A DNA stretch of 12,342 nt from Opitutaceae bacterium (GTDB lineage: Bacteria; Verrucomicrobiota; Verrucomicrobiia; Opitutales; Opitutaceae), in assembly GCA_031282705.1 (NCBI GenBank), contig JAITDF010000617.1, positions 1 through 12,342 of the forward strand, written 5' to 3'. Below the pieces are notes generated by a model. The model was not told the origin of the DNA and ran no database searches. It saw only the letters and a list, made by a program, of their open reading frames with translations. Shown here piece by piece: positions 6,401-12,342 of this stretch. Numbering within the stretch: the first letter of the stretch is position 1; every line of letters starts with the position of its first letter. The position numbers and the translations under genes are program-made.

Positions 6401-6671
6401 GCCCGGTGTCGGGATCGCGCGTGGCCACCGGCCAGCCGAGGTGCTTGTATTTTAGTGATGTGTCCGGGACGACGACCGGCACCAATTCCATCAAACCGCC
6501 CGCCGTCAGCCTGGCAAGCCTCTCGGTTTCCTCCGTTGGGAAAAACATCGTCGCGTAATCCGGGTTTGTATAGTCAATCTCCACGGCGTGCATGGACGTC
6601 CGCGGCCACAAGCCGGCGAGCGCGAGGAGCATGACGGGGATGGTTTTGTAAATCATAGGGGTTGTGTTCAT
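3420..6671 (-). CDS. Giant secreted chimera: BNR-like propeller, IPT/TIG, Ig-like, six NHL repeats, GlyGly-CTERM-like anchor
   Basis: This encodes 1083 residues. A Sec signal peptide lies at 1-30 (TIPVMLLALAGLWP, then SMHAVE). Residues about 35-480 form a BNR/sialidase-like propeller with degenerate Asp-boxes (SDDQAVTW, RTRDGENW). It is clearly paralogous to the protein at 8304-9674 (shared EVIYNP, IQSHR and HPGGS, then HIFIYAG). An IPT/TIG domain at about 484-570 has FGEEVTITGARFEEGGEVYFNG. An Ig-like domain spans about 590-672 (YKWEVLGG to YRYTAVNAAGSV). Six NHL repeats from about 676 to 1010 carry LYVADTGN-type motifs and should form a six-bladed propeller. Then come a Pro-rich linker, GGGGGAPSWW, a hydrophobic segment and an Arg/Lys-rich tail, which look like a cell-surface sorting or anchoring signal. 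A surface glycan-binding or glycan-processing role is inferred. No GH33 Arg-Ile-Pro motif is seen. It is the last gene of the cluster, 39 bases after the esterase, without a Shine-Dalgarno site. Confidence 0.85.
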   Translation of the reverse strand: MNTTPMIYKTIPVMLLALAGLWPRTSMHAVEIDYTNPDYATMFFPTEETERLARLTAGGLMELVPVVVPDTSLKYKHLGWPVATRDPDTGRIIVMFRHQIGHGNATVDPGDDQALLGRRIIYTDDLVTWLPANPLDNASGARIEDSRSMHALGVIKPAGSSAYRIIMAKGNGGGRREFRVSDDQAVTWTANRPIAPGYTAAITPNIGPNLITHPVFGLIGDFGQESFYDNISESDLLDPERRRNFLARTRDGENWDWLVWKNPDRQRAVEPTLATWGPGHIVRINREWSSYGYGDDPSRKYFYLTQQVYEYKEGDEFEDIKFRLACTNISGNGAAGGPVERVEKPGRAANDTPEVIYNPANGRIEVIQSHRWGGGGLKTGHALLEDPELQRNTLNLWSIAADELLAGGAVWRFDGTLLERYGYPATYGGSKETKDGFHPGGSVVDAQRNRHHIFIYAGTRSREKGAAVYRCGRTLNTDAWREAIGAPEVTGFHLTGEPGRTELRFGEEVTITGARFEEGGEVYFNGVPSPSVVFVSATEARAIVPYSVKSGGRVTVRNFAADGESAEKFTLMAAIQNIGGLAIPEALHGQSVTLTAPVAAYPEVASYKWEVLGGDGRWQAIEDAGIYSGAGTGELRIRAASILMSNYKYRYTAVNAAGSVTGEAVLVVRPTPLSAPASLVVDGASGDLYVADAGRHALYKITAGGGTIGVFAGAAGVSGTAGASGTAARFNAPSGIAINSAMNAFVVADSDNSALRTVGANAATGYFAGSPGNPGHADGPGLDARFNLPVGVAVDNAGNTYVADSANHVIRMVTSSGSVSTIAGMPGVSGTLGGRGTAARFNYPTGLADGGSHLYVADTGNHVIRRIGLTGGNYNVTLFAGQMGARGCSDGEALGGARFNAPRGLVVDGGMVYVADTGNSQVREINADGLVSTIAGHPGDDGLPDDEGGETDGGRTPVEPIPGVPGFQDGHGAGAWLRYPEGIAMGNDGALYVADTGNAAIRKIADDPGKTVTTLTPLPPRPDPEQEPPDAGNSQPSVTSGGGGGAPSWWFVFGVAALGAIHYRPWRRLCAVSPCELIKRKTR
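3640..4640 (-). repeat. NHL-repeat-coding DNA with near-identical 21-base segments
   Basis: The six NHL blades are encoded here. Three copies of a 21-base segment coding for YVADTGN lie at 3678-3698, 3915-3935 and 4089-4109, with one base difference in the first copy. Weaker copies lie at about 4251-4275 and 4596-4610. DNA-level identity this high suggests recent blade duplication or recombination within the gene. Confidence 0.65.
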
Positions 6672-6710
6672 GATGGGTGTTTTTCTTGTTATGAAAACCT
6701 TTCCCGATGA

Positions 6711-8261
6711 TCAATAGTCCCAATCATCGGTGCGAAACGGAGGAGCGGGAAGACTGGCGGCGTTGTATAAAACGGCGTCGGGCGTGTTGTGCCAGGCATA
6801 ACGGACGGCAACGGGCTTTTCCACGCCGGGCGCGTTGACCGTGAGTGCGCCGTTTTCGACGCGGGCCTGCGCGGGAACGAACTTTTTGTCCTCGCCGGCA
6901 ATTTCAAACGACACGCCATTCGTCCCCGCGCGAAGCGTGAGACCGTCCGCATGCGTGAAGGTCAGGCGGATGGTGTCGCGCTCGATTTTATGGCCCGAAA
7001 GAACCGGCCCCGAATACTCGGCTTTCCCACCGTAGGCCAGGGCGAGCGCGATCAATGACAGGCGGCGGCCCACCTCCTGCTTGTTTTTGGGATGAATATT
7101 GTCCGGTTCGCCGATGTCGATGGTCACGGCCATCCCGGTGCCGGGCAGTGCGAGAGCCCTGGCTTGCGCCTCGCGGATATGCACATAGGTTTGCTGCTCC
7201 GGAGTCTTGGTTTTGAAGTTGGCGAGCTGGACAAAATAGAATGGGAAATCGTGCCGGGCAAAATCGCGGCGCCATTGCGTGATAAGCGCGCTGAAAAGCT
7301 CCGCGTAGGTCTGCCACCGCGCCGCGTTTCCCTCACCCTGATACCAAAGGACGCCGGCAAACGCCAGCCGGCGCAGCGGCGCCACCATTCCGTTATACAA
7401 ACCGGCGTTCTGCCCGTTGCGCTTCGGCGTCTTGGGTGCCCGGGGAGGCTTGCCGGGGGAGCCGTCCGCCTTCCACTTTTCAAGTTTCCTCTCATGCTCG
7501 CGCTTTCGCGCGGAATACTCATCCATGACTTTTTGCCGCCGCTCACGAATGGATGCAAAGGCCGGCGCCTCCAGCACATCCGCGCTTACCCACGCCTCAG
7601 CGGGCGTGCCGCCGACGGCGATGTTTACAATACCGACCGGCACACCGATTTTGGGTGCGAGATCGCGCGCGAAAAAATAACCGGCGGCGGTGAATGCGCC
7701 CGCCGTGTCCGGTGCGCATACCTGCCAGCCCGCGGTTGACTGCACGTCATCGGCGGGCGAGTCCTTTGCGGACGTGCTCACATCGAAGTGCCGTATGTCC
7801 GGGTGATTCGCGGCCGCGATTTCCTCCCGGGCATTCATCGATTCGCCCACGGTCCGGCGCATGTTGGATTGTCCGGCGCAAAACCATACATCGCCAACGA
7901 CAACATCCCGCAGGCGGATGGTGTTTTGGCCCGTCACCACGAGTTCGCCAGGTTTGCCCGGCTGAAGCGCGGGCAGATGGACCAGCCATTTGCCGCCCGC
8001 ATCCGCTGCCGTCGAGGCGGACTGGCCGGCATAGGTGACGGTGATTTTCTCGCCGGCCGCGGCGGCGCCCCATATCGCGGCGGGATGTCCCCGCTGAAGC
8101 ACCATGTGATCGCCAAATATCGTCGCGAGTGAAACATCCCCGCGCGACAAGGCGGCGATAATAAAGAACGGCAATGCGCATAAGAAAATGCGGAGCATCC
8201 GCATGTCATGGGAACGCAACGCACGCAAAATGGCAGGGCCTGGGATTTTTTGTTTAATCAT
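6711..8261 (-). CDS. Sialate O-acetylesterase (SASA family), exported
   Basis: This encodes 516 residues from the ATG at 8261. An in-frame ATG at 8204 (residue 20) would give a more compact signal peptide, MRMLRIFLCALPFFIIAALS. The family removes O-acetyl groups from sialic acids, or acetyl esters from related sugars. GQSNM with nucleophile Ser132 and the DNIH motif with Asp387 and His390 supply the SGNH-type active site; GVLWYQGEGN (about 305-315) is the usual third block. Before the catalytic domain is a beta-sandwich (LATIFGDHMVLQRG to GELVVTGQ) usual in secreted members. A Lys/Arg-rich insert at about 240-290 (KREHERKLEKWKADGSPG) precedes AGLYNGMVAPL. It follows the BNR-like gene by 42 bases and precedes the giant gene by 39, so one operon is likely. 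In the pathway, de-O-acetylation lets a sialidase act on acetylated sialic acids. Substrate specificity is not proven from sequence. Confidence 0.9.
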   Translation of the reverse strand: MIKQKIPGPAILRALRSHDMRMLRIFLCALPFFIIAALSRGDVSLATIFGDHMVLQRGHPAAIWGAAAAGEKITVTYAGQSASTAADAGGKWLVHLPALQPGKPGELVVTGQNTIRLRDVVVGDVWFCAGQSNMRRTVGESMNAREEIAAANHPDIRHFDVSTSAKDSPADDVQSTAGWQVCAPDTAGAFTAAGYFFARDLAPKIGVPVGIVNIAVGGTPAEAWVSADVLEAPAFASIRERRQKVMDEYSARKREHERKLEKWKADGSPGKPPRAPKTPKRNGQNAGLYNGMVAPLRRLAFAGVLWYQGEGNAARWQTYAELFSALITQWRRDFARHDFPFYFVQLANFKTKTPEQQTYVHIREAQARALALPGTGMAVTIDIGEPDNIHPKNKQEVGRRLSLIALALAYGGKAEYSGPVLSGHKIERDTIRLTFTHADGLTLRAGTNGVSFEIAGEDKKFVPAQARVENGALTVNAPGVEKPVAVRYAWHNTPDAVLYNAASLPAPPFRTDDWDY

Positions 8262-8303
8262 ATTTGGATGGAGAATATTGTATTGGGATCGCCGCGGACG
8301 GCA

Positions 8304-9674
8304 TCAAACGATGCCGGATTGCTTCCACGCGCGGGCAAGCGCCGGCGTGTCGAGGGCGCGGGTGACGTGGAAAATGCTGCACGGCCTGCGGCGCCAGCCC
8401 GCGTAGATGAAGATGTGCTGCACGCCGCGCCCCTCGTCCACGATGGAGCCGCCCGGGTGCATGCCGTCGCGGTCCGAGTTGCGACTGTAATCCTCGCGCT
8501 CGACCAGCGTGCATTCGAAACGCCATCTCGCGGCGCCGGCGAGGAGTTCGTCCGGGTCGATGCTCCAGAGGTTGAGCGTATTGATGCGGTCCTTGCGGTT
8601 TTTTTCAAAAACCCTGCCCGTGCGTCCTTCTCCGCCCCCTCGCCGGTGGCTTTGTATGCACTCGATTCGTTTTGTCACCGGATTGTATATGACCTCGGCG
8701 GTGTCATGACAGTCCTGCCCGAAGGCGGGATTGCCGGCGATGTTGGTGCGTGCGACGTCGAATTTCACCTTGGAAAAACTTGCGCCGGGCTCGTGTTTAT
8801 ATACGAGCTGCGTGTGGCAGTAGTAACCGTCCTCATTGATCGCAAACTCCGGCGCGTATTCGCGCGCGATCATGACCATGTGCCCGGCCCCCCAGGTGAC
8901 AAGCGAGGGTTCGACGCCGCGCGAGGGCATTGGATTTTGCCAGATGCACTGCTCCCACGTCCCGCCCGCGTCGAGGCTGCGCACGAGCCAGTTGCGGCGC
9001 GCCGGGGCTTTTTTCTGCTGACCAAAGGCGGCGACGATTCCAAATTCGGGATGCGCGATCAGCCGCGGACCGCAATGGACGGCGCCGTCAAGCAGGCCCT
9101 TGAATGCGTCTGTGTTTGTGCGCCACGTTTCGCCACGATCATCGGAAAGATACACTTCGCGCGGCGCGCCGCTGGCCACGACCACAACGCGCTCGCCGCC
9201 GTCTTTGCGACGCGCAACACCGGCGCAGTGCATGCCGTCAGGGTCGCCGAGGCGTGCGCGCAGGTCAAACGGATCCGCCGGGCGCCACGTCTGCCCGCCG
9301 TCATCGGTGGTGATCGCATAGCGTCCGGCGGGCAGGCCCGCGCCGTGCCACACGCCCGCTGTGATGTGTCCGCCTTGGGCGCGTTGAAAAACCATGACAA
9401 TTCTCCCGTCGGACAGGCGCGCGGCCACGGGAAACCCGAGGTGGTTCACATTACCTTCGGGCGCGGAAACGACGGGATTGATATCGAGCAGTTTTTCCGC
9501 TCGCAGGCGTGCAAGCCATTTTTGATAGGGCCGGGAGAGGCCGAGCTGTTCTTTGAGCGAGGGCAGCGGCCTGGCGGCTGGGGGAGTGTTCGCGCCATGC
9601 ACGGCGGGCCGGGGCAGCACGGGGGCGAGCGCGAGCAACGCGGTCGTTTTTATAAAGTCACGTCGGGTGGGCAT
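8304..9674 (-). CDS. Tat-exported BNR/sialidase-like propeller protein, non-canonical
   Basis: This encodes 456 residues. The N-terminus is a twin-arginine signal, TRRDFIKTTALLALAP, so it is probably exported folded, perhaps with a cofactor or metal. The rest is a BNR-type propeller with Asp-boxes TTDDGGQTW, LSDDRGETW and SLDAGGTW. Family-specific blocks include GVEPSLVTWGAGH (near residue 248), AEVIYNPVTKRIECIQSHR and GMHPGGSIVD, then QHIFIYAG. The same blocks recur in residues about 35-480 of the giant protein at 3420-6671. The GH33 Arg-Ile-Pro block is replaced by LGFPVAARLSDGRIVMVF, so canonical sialidase chemistry is doubtful. Databases would probably label it sialidase or BNR family. 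It may be a glycosidase or lyase of another specificity, or a binding protein. It starts 25 bases after the GH33 gene, without a ribosome site. Confidence 0.82.
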   Translation of the reverse strand: MPTRRDFIKTTALLALAPVLPRPAVHGANTPPAARPLPSLKEQLGLSRPYQKWLARLRAEKLLDINPVVSAPEGNVNHLGFPVAARLSDGRIVMVFQRAQGGHITAGVWHGAGLPAGRYAITTDDGGQTWRPADPFDLRARLGDPDGMHCAGVARRKDGGERVVVVASGAPREVYLSDDRGETWRTNTDAFKGLLDGAVHCGPRLIAHPEFGIVAAFGQQKKAPARRNWLVRSLDAGGTWEQCIWQNPMPSRGVEPSLVTWGAGHMVMIAREYAPEFAINEDGYYCHTQLVYKHEPGASFSKVKFDVARTNIAGNPAFGQDCHDTAEVIYNPVTKRIECIQSHRRGGGEGRTGRVFEKNRKDRINTLNLWSIDPDELLAGAARWRFECTLVEREDYSRNSDRDGMHPGGSIVDEGRGVQHIFIYAGWRRRPCSIFHVTRALDTPALARAWKQSGIV

Positions 9675-9699
9675 GGGCAGGAGCGCGAGGCGGTGGATG

Positions 9700-10893
9700 C
9701 TATTTCCTGAGCGAGTCCTTGCCGTCGGTCAGCCATTCGAGATTGAAGCGGGCGACGGACATGTAGCGGTTGTTGTAGGGATTGTCGGCGATGTAACCGT
9801 TTTCGAAGAGGCAGAGGATGGTGCCATCGGGCAGGAGCGTCATATCCGAGTAGGAGGCGCGGCCGGGTTCGAGCACCTTGGCGACGGGCCATGTCTTGCC
9901 CTCGTCGTAGCTGAGTTTGATGGTGAGGTTCGAGCGTTCGCGTCCGCCCCATTTCACGTGGGATTTCGTTTTTCCGCGGCTGTCGGGATTGCAAATGATG
10001 ATGCGGCTTTTGCCGTCGGCGGTGCCGGGCAGGCGGAGCACGCTGGCGAAACAGATCGGCGAGTAGAGCGCGTCGTTGAGCTCCGGCTTGCTCCAGCCGG
10101 TGGCGCCGTCCCTGCTGTGGGCAATGGCCTTGCGGAAGGCGGGATCTTCGTTGCGTATAAAGAGGAGCACGCCGCCGTCGCTCGCGGGCACGGCCACGGT
10201 TTCGTTCATGTTCTTGAGCGTGTCGGGGACGATATCGCCGCAGTGCCAGCTTGCACCGTGATCGTCGCTGTAGATGACCGAAGTCACGGACGGGCGATGT
10301 TGCATCCCCCGTCCGTCAGAGCGCGGATTGCCGGGGCACAGCCACACGGGAACGATGAGGCGCCCGTTTTTGAGCTGGATGCCGTGGCCGGGGCCGGAGG
10401 CGATGACGCGCCACGGGTATTTCTTCTGAAACGCGCCGAGTTGCGGCGTGATTTCGACGGGGCTGGAGAACGTCTTCCCGCCGTCGGCGCTTTGCATGTG
10501 ATAAATGCGCGCATAGTTGATTTGATACAGGAAGTGGATGATTTTTTTCGCGTCGTCCCAGATGGCGACGGGATTATCGACAACGTTTTTGCCGTCTTCG
10601 AGAAGAATTTCCGCGGGCGCCCATGTCATGCCGCCGTCCGTGCTGCGGCGCACGAGCAGGCGAATGACGGCCCAGTCCGAGACGGCGCTGCGCGCGGAGG
10701 TGAAGGCAAGCACGGTTTTGTCGGGCAGCGCGAGGATGCACGGGATGCGGATGGACCGGTATTCGCCGTCGGGCGTGACTTGAAAGAGAACCTCCTTTTC
10801 GACGAACGCGTCCTCGATGTCAGGCGCGGCAGGCGAGACGGTGGCGAGAAACAGGAATGCGACAAGAGCGGATATGGATTTATTTGTTCTCAT
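9700..10893 (-). CDS. Exo-alpha-sialidase (GH33 type), secreted
   Basis: This encodes 397 residues from the ATG at 10893. The frame opens at 10929, but the start MRTNKSISALVAFLFLATVS gives a standard Sec signal peptide. It cleaves terminal sialic acids from glycans outside the cytoplasm. The GH33 plan is complete: RIP motif in YRSIRIPCILALPD (Arg49), acid/base Asp73 in SAVSDW, Glu231 in NMNETVAV, Arg247 in LLFIRNED, Arg320 in RSNLTIKLS, and nucleophile Tyr348 in RASYSDMTLLPDG. Four Asp-boxes are visible: STDGGMTW, SADGGKTF, SDDHGASW and SYDEGKTW. Residue roles are assigned by matching family motifs, not by structure. No lectin-like extra domain is present. It sits between the sulfatase remnant and the Tat-exported paralogue and looks like the one canonical sialidase of the cluster. 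No Shine-Dalgarno site is seen. A hairpin at 10920-10939 lies in its leader. Confidence 0.9.
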   Translation of the reverse strand: MRTNKSISALVAFLFLATVSPAAPDIEDAFVEKEVLFQVTPDGEYRSIRIPCILALPDKTVLAFTSARSAVSDWAVIRLLVRRSTDGGMTWAPAEILLEDGKNVVDNPVAIWDDAKKIIHFLYQINYARIYHMQSADGGKTFSSPVEITPQLGAFQKKYPWRVIASGPGHGIQLKNGRLIVPVWLCPGNPRSDGRGMQHRPSVTSVIYSDDHGASWHCGDIVPDTLKNMNETVAVPASDGGVLLFIRNEDPAFRKAIAHSRDGATGWSKPELNDALYSPICFASVLRLPGTADGKSRIIICNPDSRGKTKSHVKWGGRERSNLTIKLSYDEGKTWPVAKVLEPGRASYSDMTLLPDGTILCLFENGYIADNPYNNRYMSVARFNLEWLTDGKDSLRK

Positions 10894-10919
10894 GGTGGCA
10901 TGCATGGTCAGATGGGAGC

Positions 10920-10939
10920 GCATCATCAAGGGATGATGC
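10920..10939. promoter_or_regulatory. Perfect 8-bp inverted repeat upstream of the sialidase start
   Basis: GCATCATC at 10920-10927 and GATGATGC at 10932-10939 surround the four-base loop AAGG. The element lies 26 bases upstream of the ATG at 10893. It could be a repressor operator or a leader hairpin controlling translation. It also contains an alternative ATG at 10929, so the two readings cannot be separated by eye. Confidence 0.4.
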
Positions 10940-11117
10940 CGGTGGACGGGGACGAAGGAGAGAGTTCATCAAGATTTTTTAGGAAAATATCCGACGGGGA
11001 AATATGGTGATTATGGTTTTCTCAACGGACCATGAGATGGGGAAGGGACGGCGAAGCGCCGCTTCGGGAAAGTTTGAGGGGAGGGATTTTTCCGTCGAGG
11101 CATTCATTTTCGAAGCC
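10940..11117. other. Gap between sulfatase remnant and sialidase
   Basis: These 178 bases hold no gene. An AT-rich part near 10968-11018 could carry a promoter for the sialidase and the genes after it, but I see no convincing -35/-10 pair. A 6-bp stem at 11052-11066 (CGAAGC/GCTTCG) lacks a T-run and is not a convincing terminator. Confidence 0.4.
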
Positions 11118-12064
11118 TTATGGGCGGGATTCTGGGAAACGCGCATTTTGTTGCTTGAGTGCGCCCAGCAACTCGTCTTTCAGGCGTTCCGCAAGCCGGG
11201 GCTGTGTTTTTGAAAGGTCATTTTTTTCCATTGGATCGGAAGCCAAATCATAGAGTTCCGAGCGTCCGTCCTCGTAGAAATGGATCAGTTTCATGTCGCC
11301 TTTGCGGATGGACGAACAGGGCTTCGTTCCGACGAACGCTGCATGATAAAAAGGAAAATGCCAGATGAGCGTGTCGCGGTCGAGTTTGCCGGTTTTTCCG
11401 GTGAGCAGCGGAAGGATGCTGATGCCGTCGAGGGGAACAGCGGGCGGCTTGACGCCCGCCACCTCGCAGAACGTGGGCATGAGGTCGGTGGCAATGACAG
11501 GGACATCGGAAGTCGCGCCGGCTTTGGTCACACCGGGCCAGCGCACAATGAAAGGCTCGCGCACACCGCCCTCGTAGAGCGTCCACTTGCTGCCGCGCAG
11601 ACCGTTCCAGGCAACCCGCGGGTCACCGCCGTTGTCGGAGGTGAGGACGACTAGGGTGCCGTCGCTGAGCTTGTATTTGTCGAGCGCATCGAGCACGCGG
11701 CCAAGCAGGTGATCCATTGTCTCGACGAAGGCCGCGTAGGTAATTTGGGCGTCGTTTAATTTAAGCCTGGCGGCCGCGGCTTTTTTTTCATATTTCTCAA
11801 CAAGCCATTTGCAACGGGTGTGCAGCGGATAGTGCACATAATATTGGGAAAAAAAGAGGAAAAACCGCTCATCCTTGTGACGGCGGAGGAAATCAACCAC
11901 CTCGTCGCCGAGCGCGTCGGGTGCGTAGTCGCCCTTGTTGTAAGGGCCGAAACCGGCCTTCCCCTTTTTCAAGTCGCCTTGATAATTATACGGATGGCTG
12001 CCGCGCTCCTCACTGGTCTCGGCAAAACCCTGTTGGGCGGGGCCAAATTTGTTGCCATGTCCTA
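11118..12064 (-). pseudogene. Sulfatase, C-terminal remnant cut by an IS630-family insertion
   Basis: About 315 residues of a type I (formylglycine-dependent) sulfatase remain, against about 450-500 usual. Present are LGHGNKFGPAQQGF, the metal-site part TSDNGG, then LRGSKWTLYEGGVREPFIVRWPG, DLMPTFCEVAG, LDGISILPLL, and the C-terminal GDMKLIHF and ELYDLASDPMEKNDLS. Missing are the signal peptide, the N-terminal metal Asp pair and the CxPSR-type motif modified to formylglycine, so this part cannot be active alone. Homology stops at the Leu codon 12065-12063. Upstream, the minus frame runs open to 12281 as DNA antisense to a transposase and is not protein. Related enzymes read ...KWHLG just at this point, which fits a break inside the gene. 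It stands first in the cluster and would have removed sulfate from the target glycan. Confidence 0.85.
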
Positions 12065-12342
12065 GTATGCAGTCATGCTTAAAAAGCCGTAAAAATAAGG
12101 CAGGGATGATGACACCATGCCTGAAATCCTCTACAAACTGAACCTGACCGGAGAAGAACGCGAAGAGCTGCACGCCATGACAAGCAGCGGCAAGCGGGCG
12201 GCGAACAGCGTGCTCAACGCCTTGATCCTGCCCAACTGCGACCGCGGCGGGCACCAGAACAACCGCCTGGGCAGCCAGCAAATCAGCGAAGTGCTGCGGG
12301 TGAGCATGAGACGTATCGACCGGGTCAAGCGCCGGTTTGTGG
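12063..12342 (+). mobile_element. Left part of an IS630-family insertion sequence (continues past the window)
   Basis: The element starts at or just after the TA at 12063-12064. IS630/Tc1-mariner elements insert at TA and duplicate it. It begins GTATGCAGTCATGC and has a 50-base untranslated end before the transposase ATG. The right end and terminal repeats lie outside the window, so the exact boundary is inferred from where sulfatase homology stops. Confidence 0.75.
12117..12342 (+). CDS. IS630-family transposase, N-terminal part (partial)
   Basis: The frame is open from the ATG at 12117 to the window end, giving 75 residues. It begins MPEILYKLNLTGEEREELHA, then a helix MTSSGKRAANSVLNALILPN and QISEVLRVSMRRIDRVKRRF. 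This matches the N-terminal helix-turn-helix region of IS630 transposases (Leu-Thr-x-x-Glu-Arg-x-x-Leu, then Ser-Gly-Lys, then Arg-Ile-Leu-like, then a recognition helix followed by Arg-Arg-Phe-Val). This part binds the element's ends. The catalytic DDE domain is beyond the edge, so whether the gene is intact is unknown. AGGG at 12102-12105 is a weak ribosome site. It runs opposite to the sulfatase it interrupts. Confidence 0.82.
   Translation, partial: MPEILYKLNLTGEEREELHAMTSSGKRAANSVLNALILPNCDRGGHQNNRLGSQQISEVLRVSMRRIDRVKRRFV

Noticed and set aside
8208..9710. 500-residue plus-strand frame opposite the Tat-exported BNR-like gene
   Set aside because: Antisense mirror frame in high-GC DNA. 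No domain is recognisable, while the minus frame has Asp-boxes, a Tat signal and a paralogue.
9553..11010. 485-residue plus-strand frame opposite the sialidase
   Set aside because: Antisense shadow. The minus strand encodes a complete GH33 motif set.
12065..12281. N-terminal extension of the sulfatase frame on the minus strand
   Set aside because: This is antisense to the IS end and transposase gene. It has no sulfatase motifs and appears only because the frame happens to stay open.
1..12342. tRNA, rRNA, riboswitch or replication origin
   Set aside because: Reading both strands I found no cloverleaf, conserved rRNA segment, known riboswitch core or iteron cluster.

Overview
The window looks like part of a high-GC, Gram-negative chromosome that is rich in secreted glycan-degrading enzymes. 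Four features suggest Verrucomicrobiota, probably near Opitutaceae: a sulfatase, sialidase and sialate O-acetylesterase cluster; a Gly-rich C-terminal sorting signal; dispersed extragenic repeats; and minus-strand genes that mostly lack Shine-Dalgarno sites. This placement is inferred from content and no marker gene confirms it.

Left part, plus strand. Bases 1-294 are the C-terminal end of an outer-membrane beta-barrel protein. Next is a compact two-gene cassette at 355-1448: a small Trp-containing protein and an AbiEii-like (DUF1814) nucleotidyltransferase that overlap by 10 bases. The cassette sits tightly between two inverted copies (27 of 28 bases) of a small palindromic repeat.

Middle, minus strand. 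Two tandem hairpin terminators (1653-1726) end a gene for a disordered, Ala/Pro- and Arg/Gly-rich protein with one short amphipathic helix (1744-2934). Bases 2935-3419 hold no gene. They carry a long imperfect hairpin, a copy of what looks like a dispersed repeat, and a terminator-like hairpin.

Right part, minus strand. Bases 12064 to 3420 read as one polycistronic cluster, in transcription order: a sulfatase remnant, a complete GH33-type exo-sialidase, a Tat-exported BNR-like propeller protein, a sialate O-acetylesterase, and a 1083-residue chimeric exoprotein. The last joins a BNR-like propeller, an IPT/TIG domain, an Ig-like domain, six NHL repeats and a GlyGly-CTERM-like tail. The Tat protein and the N-terminal half of the giant protein are clear paralogues and lack the usual GH33 Arg-Ile-Pro motif. 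Together the set suggests extracellular desulfation, de-O-acetylation and trimming of a sulfated, acylated, sialylated glycan such as mucin.

At the right edge an IS630-family transposase gene begins. The insertion, apparently at a TA dinucleotide at 12063-12064, has split the sulfatase gene. The half that should carry the formylglycine motif is absent from the window.
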